Origin: Planctomyces sp. SH-PL14
GTDB lineage: Bacteria > Planctomycetota > Planctomycetia > Planctomycetales > Planctomycetaceae
DNA length: 64,000 bases
Assembly: GCF_001610835.1 (NCBI RefSeq)
Contig: NZ_CP011270.1
Location: 496,001 to 560,000, forward strand
Reading direction: 5' to 3'
Shown here: positions 47,705 through 54,313 of the stretch, piece by piece
How the letters are laid out: each line of letters opens with the position of its first letter
Position numbering within the stretch: position 1 is the first letter of the stretch
Notes under the pieces: generated by a model
Databases searched by the model: none
Told to the model about the DNA's origin: nothing
The model's input: the letters and a program-made list of their open reading frames with translations, nothing else
Translations under genes and position numbers: made by a program

Positions 47705-48373
47705 ATGTATTGCACGCAATGTGGAAAGCCGGGGGCCGGCAATTTCTGTGGCTTTTGCGGGACCAGTCTTTTGAAAGACATGGAGCCCGCGGCCATCGCG
47801 GGCGACTGGTCGAACGAGCATCGGTACGAAGTGCTGATTCAGGTTCCGGAAGTGCGACGGCGGATCGCCGATCACGCGTCGCGGGCTCGAGCGACGATGA
47901 CCGCCGAGGAGTTCCTGCAGGTGGGGGACAAACTCCTATCACCTCTGACGGGGGGCGTGCCGGTCGGCAAGCTGGCGGCTTTTGTCCAGCCGATCTATGC
48001 CAAGCTCGGGATTCGGACCGGTCGGCAGCGTGAGGAGGTTTTCGCCCAGCCGATCGGGGAGGTTCTGGCAGCGGCGCTCTGCGCCCTGGCCGGAGCCGGG
48101 CAGAAGATCCGCGGGGTGCAACAGGCGGACGATGGCTGCGAACTGGAAGCGATCCTTCCCTCGGACCTGTTCTCGTTCGCCGGCGACGTGGTTGTCCGCC
48201 TCACGAAGCGGGAGTCCGGAACGCGGCTCGTGGCCGCGACGAACGTTCCCGGCCAGTTGTACGACTGGGGAAAAAGCGATCGCTGCCTCGACGATCTTTT
48301 GCGCGAGATCCGGCAGACCTTAAGCGGCATGGCGAACTGGCCCGGAACATCATCGGCCGGTCAGGCCGCCTGA
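47705..48373 (+). CDS. Zinc-ribbon protein
   Basis: 222 residues. An N-terminal zinc ribbon has Cys3, Cys6, Cys15 and Cys18 (YCTQCGKP and FCGFCGTS). The rest is a single alpha/beta-looking domain (EVLIQVPEVRRRIADHASRA, LAAALCALAGAGQKIRGV, ILPSDLFSFAGDVVVRLT) that I do not recognise; the pattern LEAILPSDLFSFAGDVV is reminiscent of planctomycete hypothetical proteins. The ATG begins the zinc ribbon, and the longer open frame has no support. Confidence 0.82.
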   Translation: MYCTQCGKPGAGNFCGFCGTSLLKDMEPAAIAGDWSNEHRYEVLIQVPEVRRRIADHASRARATMTAEEFLQVGDKLLSPLTGGVPVGKLAAFVQPIYAKLGIRTGRQREEVFAQPIGEVLAAALCALAGAGQKIRGVQQADDGCELEAILPSDLFSFAGDVVVRLTKRESGTRLVAATNVPGQLYDWGKSDRCLDDLLREIRQTLSGMANWPGTSSAGQAA

Positions 48374-48473
48374 TTTCGGCTCGAGAAGCGAAGACGTGAA
48401 CTTCCGAGCGTTGCGCGGTCCCCCGCAAGCCGGCAGGCTGCCCGCCCGGTCAGACAGTCACTCCCACCCGAAA

Positions 48474-49283
48474 TCAGGGTTCGCAACCAGCCAGTCTTTG
48501 GCGGCGGCGCGGACCGTCGAGGAAACGCAGGGCTGTGGAGGCGAAGGGAACCGCGGGATCGTAGATCGGAACGTGGTCGCCGCCGGGGATGACCCACAGC
48601 GCGGCGTCGGGGATCGAGCGGTAGAGGCTTACGGGGATCTCCACGGAGAAGAAGCGGTCGCGGTCGCCGTGCACGATGAGGGTGCGAGCGGTGATGGTTG
48701 AGAGCTGTTGCGGAGTGAAGTTCATATCGTCGTAGTCGTTGTGGAACGCGTTGAACTGGGCGATGAGTTGACGAATCTGCTCGTCACCGCGTTTCGCACA
48801 CTCTCGATACATCTCCTGCACCGGTTGGGGCATGGTGCCGAACGCAGCGCGGCGCATGATGGCCCGGGCTTGATCGGGGAAGTGGGTGGTCGCGCTGACC
48901 AACACCATCGAATCGATGCGGCCGGGCTGGCTCGTTGCCATGTGAAGCAGCGTCATACCACCAGAGCTGATGCCCATGGCCGAGAACTGATCGATCCCCA
49001 ACTTCTCCAGCAGGAGGAAGACGTCTATGGCCGCTTTCCGATGTGTGAACTTGTTCTCGGGATTGGTGGAGTGACCGTGGCCCCGCATGTCCACGACGAT
49101 CAGCCGATGGTGTTCTGAGAGCTGGGGAGTGAAGGGATGCCAGTTCTGTGAAGATCCGCCAAACCCATGGAGGAGCACCAGGGGCTTTCCAGCGCCGTAC
49201 TCCTCGTAATACAGCTCCAGGTTGCGGATCTGAACGGTACACCCGCGAGGGGTTGTCGGTTCGGCGCCGTCCGTCGTTCTCAT
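48474..49283 (-). CDS. Alpha/beta hydrolase
   Basis: 269 residues. The oxyanion-hole HGFGGS is at 39-44 and the nucleophile elbow GISSGG puts Ser106 at the catalytic position. The acid is probably in HGDRDRF, and the His in GGDHVPI. It belongs to the general esterase/lipase/haloalkane-type fold; substrate is unknown. The first 15 residues may be an over-extension, since similarity begins at about VQIRNLELYYEEYG. Confidence 0.92.
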   Translation of the reverse strand: MRTTDGAEPTTPRGCTVQIRNLELYYEEYGAGKPLVLLHGFGGSSQNWHPFTPQLSEHHRLIVVDMRGHGHSTNPENKFTHRKAAIDVFLLLEKLGIDQFSAMGISSGGMTLLHMATSQPGRIDSMVLVSATTHFPDQARAIMRRAAFGTMPQPVQEMYRECAKRGDEQIRQLIAQFNAFHNDYDDMNFTPQQLSTITARTLIVHGDRDRFFSVEIPVSLYRSIPDAALWVIPGGDHVPIYDPAVPFASTALRFLDGPRRRQRLAGCEP

Positions 49284-49413
49284 GGATGTGCGTCTCCCAG
49301 GCGCGACACTGTGAGCAGCGGCCCAACGGGACCGAAGTCACGATCGGCTCGAGACCGGAGTATAGGTCTCGCCTGTCCCTCGAGCTGCTTATGTCCGACG
49401 AGTGCCGCTGTCC

Positions 49414-49905
49414 TCAGGACGCACGGCCCGGTGCGGCGACGTTGCCCGGCTTCCGCTTCTCCATCCGGTAGTTGAGAAGCTCGATGTCCCGGATGCGGAC
49501 GAAGTCCTCGCTTGTCGTTTCGAAGCCGAGCTTCTCGAACATCGGTTTCGCGCAGATCGAGGCCTCGACGTAGACGCGCGCGATGCCCAGGTCGAGGCAG
49601 GTCGTCACGGCATGCTGCACCAGTTCAGTCACGACGCCCCGTCGCTGGAACCGCGGATTGACGTAGGCGCAGTCGATGTGGCCGTCCGGATCGAGTTCCA
49701 GGAATCCTGCCACTTCTCCATCGACGATCCCGAGAAACGGCCGCTTCAGCTCGCAGCGTTTTCTCCAGTGCTCGTAGTTCACCTCGCGGGCCGACCACGC
49801 CAGGCACTGCTCGGGCGTGTAGACCTGCGACGCAATTTCGTGAACGGCGGAGGTAAAGATCTCCGCGACGGCACGATGGTCTCCATGCTGAAAGATTCGA
49901 ATCAT
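49414..49905 (-). CDS. GNAT-family N-acetyltransferase
   Basis: 163 residues. It begins IRIFQHGDHRAVAEIFTSAVHEIASQVYTPEQCLAW, which is typical of the YafP-like branch. The acetyl-CoA-binding region is VNPRFQRRGVVTELVQHA, followed by VEASICAKPMFEKLGF. It acetylates an amino group of unknown nature. I chose the ATG of MIRIFQ; the frame continues 32 codons upstream without family match. It is divergent from the SGNH hydrolase gene. Confidence 0.92.
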   Translation of the reverse strand: MIRIFQHGDHRAVAEIFTSAVHEIASQVYTPEQCLAWSAREVNYEHWRKRCELKRPFLGIVDGEVAGFLELDPDGHIDCAYVNPRFQRRGVVTELVQHAVTTCLDLGIARVYVEASICAKPMFEKLGFETTSEDFVRIRDIELLNYRMEKRKPGNVAAPGRAS

Positions 49906-50280
49906 GGCCGGGTCGATTCCGCCGGGGGGATGGCTGCGGGCAGGTTGTCGCGGAGGAGTATGGACTGTGTCGAGGCGGGCGTTGTGAGAAGAGGCCGGCA
50001 AACTGCCCCAGCAGGTCGTCTCGGAGGGTGATCGCGAAGGGACTCAACGCCAGAACCCCGGGTCCAGGGTTGGAAGCCCTGGCCGCCGGAGGCACTTCCA
50101 TGCGGAACTGTCCAAGCTGCGACGGACGCTGGACCCGTTCACCACGCCCCGCGGAAAAAAGAATGGTCGCGTGCTTTCGAGTTGCAGGTCCGGTTTACAA
50201 CAATCCTCTTTCAACGCTGCCCCTTCGCAGTCTTTCAGCGACGGGGAATGACATCTCGGACCCTGTGGAGGATCTCACCG
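49906..50280. other. Divergent intergenic region with repeat remnant
   Basis: 375 bases between the GNAT gene and the SGNH gene. It holds a remnant of the 320-bp element (50048-50110) and presumably both promoters. No gene is supported; a short frame starting at 50182 joins the SGNH frame but lacks a ribosome binding site. Confidence 0.45.
50048..50110. repeat. Hybrid remnant of the 320-bp element
   Basis: CCGGGTCCAGGG, the element's 5' tip, is followed after a short CCCTGG stem by GCCGCCGGAGGCACTTCCAT and GCGGAAC, the reverse complement of the element's inner 3' end. The interior is missing. Confidence 0.6.
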
Positions 50281-51552
50281 ATGCGATGGACGTCGCGACT
50301 CGGCTCTTTCGTCCTGGTTCTGCTGGCTTGTGGATTCGCGAGCGCGGACGAGTTCTTTTTCAAGGACGGCGACAAAGTCGTCATGATCGGCGACAGCATC
50401 ACCGAGCAGCACCTCTACAGCAATTTCGTTGAAACCTGGGTCACCACCCGGTTCCCCGGCTGGAAGCTGACGTTCCGCAATGTGGGTATCGGAGGGGACC
50501 GGTCACCAGGGGGGAATGAGCGTTTCGCCCGAGACGTCGCGTTTTTCCAGCCGACCGCATTGACCGTCGACTTCGGGATGAATGACGGCGGGTATCGCGC
50601 TTTTGACGAGCCTGGCTTCAAGACCTACATGGAGGGCCTGAAGGGGATGGCGGACAAGGCACAGGCGGCTCACGTTCGGGTGGCCTGGCTGACGCCGCAA
50701 CCGATTGACACCGCCGAACAGGGTCCGACCGCGTTGACCGGGTACAACGAGACACTGGAGAAGTACTCTGCGGGCCTGAAGACGATCGCGGAGGAAAACG
50801 GCGGGCTCTTTGTTGATCAGTTCCATCCTTACCTCCAGGTTCTGAATGAGGCCCGGTCCAAGCAATCAAAGTATGTCCCGATCTCCGGCGGGGACGCGGT
50901 CCATCCCTGGTCGCCGGGGCAGGCGTTGATGGCGGCGTCGATCCTGAAGGGGATGCACTTCCCCACGACGGTGTCGTCTGTCTCGATCGATCTGGCCTCT
51001 GGAACTGTTGACGCCGAGCGGGCGGCCGTCACGGATCTTCGGAAGAACGAAGGGGGCGTGGCGTTCGTACGCACGGACGAAGGGCTGCCCTATTTTCCCG
51101 AGCATGCCAGCAGCATCCTTCCCTGGGCGCCGCTTCTCGAAGAGTTGAACCGCTACACGCTGAAGATCACGGGCCTGAACGCCGGCAAGTACGACATCAA
51201 ACTGGGCGGCGTCACTGTCGCCCAGTACACGGCGGCGGAACTGGAGAAGGGGGTCAACCTCGCCGAGGCCGCCTTGAAGACTGGCCCGGTGGCAGAGCAG
51301 GTGCGGGCCATTGAATCGGCCATTCGGATCAAGAACGAATACCACCACGCTCAAATCTTCCGGGGAGTCCACCTGGCGCCGGTCCAGATTCCTGACTGGC
51401 TGGGCTTGAAGGTGAGCCCGGCGGAGATCGAGTCCCGAAAGCAGGAGGTTCTCAAGACGCGATATGCGGAACTGGAGAAGCGTGACGAAACGGTGCGGGC
51501 AACGCTGCCGGTCAAGGGGCACACAGTGGAGATTATCCCGGCCAAGTCGTAG
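50281..51552 (+). CDS. Secreted SGNH/GDSL hydrolase
   Basis: 423 residues. A signal peptide (FVLVLLACGFASA, cleavage about residue 22) precedes the SGNH domain: block I IGDSIT with Ser39, block II GIGGDRS, block III DFGMND and block V DAVHPW. The domain ends near residue 230; the C-terminal part includes a beta region (YTLKITGLNAGKYDIKLGG) and a helical end. These enzymes deacetylate or de-esterify polysaccharides in planctomycetes; the substrate is unknown. The start has GGAGG about ten bases upstream. Confidence 0.92.
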   Translation: MRWTSRLGSFVLVLLACGFASADEFFFKDGDKVVMIGDSITEQHLYSNFVETWVTTRFPGWKLTFRNVGIGGDRSPGGNERFARDVAFFQPTALTVDFGMNDGGYRAFDEPGFKTYMEGLKGMADKAQAAHVRVAWLTPQPIDTAEQGPTALTGYNETLEKYSAGLKTIAEENGGLFVDQFHPYLQVLNEARSKQSKYVPISGGDAVHPWSPGQALMAASILKGMHFPTTVSSVSIDLASGTVDAERAAVTDLRKNEGGVAFVRTDEGLPYFPEHASSILPWAPLLEELNRYTLKITGLNAGKYDIKLGGVTVAQYTAAELEKGVNLAEAALKTGPVAEQVRAIESAIRIKNEYHHAQIFRGVHLAPVQIPDWLGLKVSPAEIESRKQEVLKTRYAELEKRDETVRATLPVKGHTVEIIPAKS

Positions 51553-51710
51553 CCGGGCCCGAGACCTCATGGAAATCGAGGGGGTCAAAGCTCATTGATG
51601 CCAATGTGTCTTTACCCTTTTTTATACCCCGAAACGAATCGCTCAGCCACACCGGCCCGTGCCAATCAGCCATGAGCTCCCGGAACCGGTGTCACGGGAG
51701 GGTGGCTGGG
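51553..51710. other. Imperfect REP-like hairpin region
   Basis: GGGGGTCAAAG (about 51578) and CTTTACCC (about 51610) form an imperfect inverted pair around GATGCCAATGTGT, followed by a TTTTTTAT tract. It could end transcription of the SGNH gene or be a small palindromic repeat. Confidence 0.45.
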
Positions 51711-51784
51711 GCCCTGTACCAGCATCACCTTCCTACTCGACGCCCGTGGCCCCCGTCTAACGCCTGTCAGCGTTGAAGTCGGTC
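51711..51784 (+). repeat. Repeat R, copy 1
   Basis: About 74 bp starting GCCCTGTACCAGCATCACCT and ending CAGCGTTGAAGTCGG. A second copy lies at 52628-52701 in the same orientation, with roughly 80 percent identity by eye. The two copies flank the frameshifted gene. Confidence 0.75.
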
Positions 51785-51893
51785 CCCAATTCGGAGGACT
51801 GGGGCCATGGCGTCCTTTCACTCGACCACGCTCAGTCTGCGACCGACCACTTTCCGATCATCAACGCACCATCCCGCTCCAGCCACTCCGCTG

Positions 51894-51933
51894 CCGCGCC
51901 CATGTGCAAAGCTTCCAGGGGCGTGCCGCCCGG
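51894..51933 (+). repeat. Palindromic repeat X, copy 1
   Basis: CCGCGCCC ... GCAAAGCTTCCAGGGGCG then TGCCGCCCGG. It belongs to a four-copy family whose better copies pair CACGCCCT with AGGGCGTG. Confidence 0.6.
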
Positions 51934-51959
51934 TTCGCGAGGCTCAGCACGCCATCCCC

Positions 51960-52579
51960 TCAGTCGTCTTTCGGACCGGTCGGTGCTGGAAGGCCGTTCC
52001 AGGTGCCGGGGAGAGTCATCCGTTCTGCGAAGTCGGTCTTTCTGACGATCCCCTTCTCGACGTGAAAGATGATCACCGCATTCGATTCCCGCCTCTCGTT
52101 GTCGTACTCGCCGACCTGAACGTGAATTCGTCCGGTGAACCACTCGGCAACGATCGGAAACTGCGGGCCGGGAATGATCTGCTCGTTCCGCCGTGTCTTG
52201 CCGTCAATCTGCCCGGTGATCTTGTCGAGGTAGAGTTTTGAGTCGCGGATTCCAAACTGCGCCACGTAGCCGGAGTTGTTCGCCGAGGAGGTCATCTCGA
52301 ACGGCGGCAGTTTCTGCGTTCCTGGTCCGATAGATCCCGGACCGTAATCCCACAATCCAGCATGGGGATCTCTTCAATCCCATACGTGTGATTGCCGAAC
52401 TCGATGAGCCGCGGGATCTGCCAGGTCGCCTGTGCCGGCGTCGCCCCCAAGAGATAGAGCCCGACCAGGAGAATGAGACCGTACCGGATGAAGCGGCCTG
52501 TGATGAACGTCGATGCCTCACCAGGGGCACCTGTGACGCCCCAATCCGCTGGTAAGGCTCGACCTAAACGCGAGGGCAT
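51960..52579 (-). pseudogene. Frameshifted secreted hypothetical gene
   Basis: Two frames join into one protein-like sequence. The first (from about 52579) has a hydrophobic signal-like stretch (IRYGLILLVGLYLLGATPAQA) and reads into IPRLIEFGNHTYGIEEIPMLD. The second frame, from about 52355, continues WDYGPGSIGPGTQKLPPFEM and ends GLPAPTGPKDD. A single missing base near 52350-52357 explains the break. The later part (GIRDSKLYLDKITGQIDGK, FPIVAEWFTGRIHVQVGEYD) looks like a genuine domain of unknown function. No convincing start codon precedes the signal stretch, so the 5' end may also be damaged by the adjoining repeats. Confidence 0.55.
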
Positions 52580-52627
52580 TGCAAGCTCGGCGAAGGATTC
52601 GAAGTGGAACCGCGGGCGGGCGCAGGA

Positions 52628-52701
52628 GCCCTGCACCAGCATCACGTTCATACTCGACGCTGATGGTCCCAGTCTATCGCCTCTCAGCGTTGAAGTCGGA
52701 T
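52628..52701 (+). repeat. Repeat R, copy 2
   Basis: Second copy of repeat R (see 51711-51784), starting GCCCTGCACCAGCATCACG and ending CAGCGTTGAAGTCGGA. Confidence 0.75.
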
Positions 52702-52702
52702 C

Positions 52703-52740
52703 GGGTGGCACGGCCCTGGAGGCTTTGCGGAAGGGCGTGG
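52703..52740 (-). repeat. Palindromic repeat X, copy 2 (inverted)
   Basis: GGGTGGCACGGCCCTGGAGG ... GGAAGGGCGTGG, the reverse complement of the X unit. Confidence 0.65.
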
Positions 52741-52787
52741 TCGCGCAGAATAGTGCCGCAATCGAAGCGACGACACACATGGCTTGA

Positions 52788-52829
52788 CCACGCCCTTTCG
52801 GAGTACCTACAGGGCGTGCCACCCGACCC
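52788..52829 (+). repeat. Palindromic repeat X, copy 3
   Basis: CCACGCCCTTTCGGAGTACC then TACAGGGCGTGCCACCCGAC. The arms CACGCCCT and AGGGCGTG pair perfectly. Confidence 0.75.
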
Positions 52830-52942
52830 GGAGCAACAGACCTTTCATCCCCATCTGCTGGCAGCTTTGGGCCAGCAGTGATTGGACGTCCAACTCGAAC
52901 TCGGCACTGCTCGTCAAAGCACGAGCAGTGGCACCCGGCGTG
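52828..52942 (+). repeat. 115-bp direct repeat Y, copy 1
   Basis: Starts CCGGAGCAACAGA and ends GCACCCGGCGTG. It contains the perfect hairpin CACTGCTCGT-CAAAGC-ACGAGCAGTG. The second copy, at 53030-53144, differs at three positions by eye. Confidence 0.92.
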
Positions 52943-53029
52943 ATAGTCGAGTCCCAGGTAAACACGTACGATCTCCATGTCTGTTGCTCCTGGTCTTGTG
53001 ATTGAACCCACCCGGCATCGTAGCCGGGA

Positions 53030-53144
53030 CCGGAGCAACAGATCTTTCATCCCCATCTGCTGGCAGCCTTGGGCCAGCAGTGATTGGAGGTCCAACTCGA
53101 ACTCGGCACTGCTCGTCAAAGCACGAGCAGTGGCACCCGGCGTG
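53030..53144 (+). repeat. 115-bp direct repeat Y, copy 2
   Basis: Direct repeat of 52828-52942 with three substitutions; the 10-bp hairpin stem is unchanged. An 87-bp unrelated spacer separates the copies. Confidence 0.92.
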
Positions 53145-53175
53145 CCACCCGATCCGACGGACGCTGGAACGCTCG

Positions 53176-53217
53176 CCACGCCCTTCCGGAGTACCTACAG
53201 GACGTGCCACCCGACCG
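53176..53217 (+). repeat. Palindromic repeat X, copy 4
   Basis: CCACGCCCTTCCGGAGTACC then TACAGGACGTGCCACCCGAC, near-identical to copy 3. It ends 18 bases before the stop codon of the convergent cyclase gene. Confidence 0.75.
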
Positions 53218-53234
53218 GCCACCCTGTCGTCGAT

Positions 53235-54311
53235 CTAAACGATTTCGAAAAGTCTGTAGATTCCCGGGATATTCTTTATGTCATTGATCTCACCCGCCGG
53301 TCCCGTCTTCACGGAATGAGACGTCCTCCCCTCCGTGGACTGAGACATCAAAATTTGCCCTCCCTGAGATCTTCCCTCAATTCGAGCGGCGAAGTTCACG
53401 TGTGGCCCCAGCGCAGTGAACTGGTCGCGAAACTCCGTTCCGACGCTCCCGACAAGAGCGCTCCCCGTGTGAATGCCACAACCCAATCCAATTCTAATAT
53501 CCTGAGGCGAATACAACTTCCAATCTACCATCCACCTATCACGCAATTCAACAAACGCCAATCTAAACTGCTGTGCCGCGTGACACGCGGCGACGGCCTC
53601 CTCCCGGCCATCCCTCGAATGCGGCGGAAGAGCACCGAATAACGCCATCACTCCATCGCCGATGAACTTATCAAGAACACCCCCATTCGAAAACACAATC
53701 TTAGCCGCAATATCGCAGTACTCTTTCAGAAAACCTGCTATCAGTGTCGGATGAGCCTTGAGGATTTCGCACAGCAACGAAAACCCCCGTATATCCCAAA
53801 AGACAATCGTGACGACTCTCTCAGATAACGCGAGCAATGATGGGTCCCGGTCGATTGCTCCGTACAATGTTCTATCAAAGTACCGTTGTGTCATCGCCAC
53901 CTTCCGTGACCACTCGCGGTAGCGAAGAGCAGCCCTGGCCTTGATATTAATCTCTTTAGCCGCAATCACCCCGCGTATATTCTTCTCTACAACGTCAAAG
54001 GCCCCGACGTCGAAGGCGGCGTACCGGTCGAGACTTTTCTCTTTTGCCGTGAATAGAATCGCCATAACATGCGGGTCAATCTCCCTTGCCCGCTGCAGCA
54101 TAGTCATGCCGCTCGCTTCCGATTTCATCACTAGGTCGGTAAGCACAACATCGATTGGTGACGTTGTGCCCACATGCTGTAGAAGCAGTGCTTCCCCTTC
54201 GTGTTCATTGGCGGCGACAACAAACTCCCACGCTGGATTCTCGTCTCCAAGTGCGCGGACCATTGCCTCTCGGTTGTGGACTTCATCATCAACGACCAGG
54301 ATTTTTGCCAT
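53235..54311 (-). CDS. Response regulator with class III nucleotide cyclase domain
   Basis: 358 residues. The receiver domain (1-125) has acidic pocket Asp8/Asp9, phospho-acceptor Asp59 in VVLTDL, Thr88 in ILFTAK and Lys110. A helical linker (115-165) leads to a class III adenylate/guanylate cyclase domain (166-355). Its metal-binding Asp173 (FWDIRGF) and Asp219 (FIGDGVMALFG), the purine-selecting pair Lys215 and Thr299, and transition-state residues Asn306 and Arg310 (VNFAARIE) are all present, so it should be active; the Lys/Thr pair favours ATP. It is encoded two bases after the histidine kinase stop. The receiver plus cyclase order matches the output half of cyanobacterial CyaC. The gene is visibly AT-richer than its surroundings. 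Confidence 0.92.
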   Translation of the reverse strand: MAKILVVDDEVHNREAMVRALGDENPAWEFVVAANEHEGEALLLQHVGTTSPIDVVLTDLVMKSEASGMTMLQRAREIDPHVMAILFTAKEKSLDRYAAFDVGAFDVVEKNIRGVIAAKEINIKARAALRYREWSRKVAMTQRYFDRTLYGAIDRDPSLLALSERVVTIVFWDIRGFSLLCEILKAHPTLIAGFLKEYCDIAAKIVFSNGGVLDKFIGDGVMALFGALPPHSRDGREEAVAACHAAQQFRLAFVELRDRWMVDWKLYSPQDIRIGLGCGIHTGSALVGSVGTEFRDQFTALGPHVNFAARIEGRSQGGQILMSQSTEGRTSHSVKTGPAGEINDIKNIPGIYRLFEIV

Positions 54312-54313
54312 AA

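Noticed and set aside
52828-53144. CRISPR array
   Set aside because: Only two long 115-bp repeats with an 87-bp spacer and no cas genes nearby; not CRISPR-like.
52292-53179. 295-codon minus frame as a single protein
   Set aside because: Its N-terminal two thirds are translations of the Y and X repeats, giving duplicated peptide segments; only the last about 95 residues belong to a gene, and that is frameshifted.
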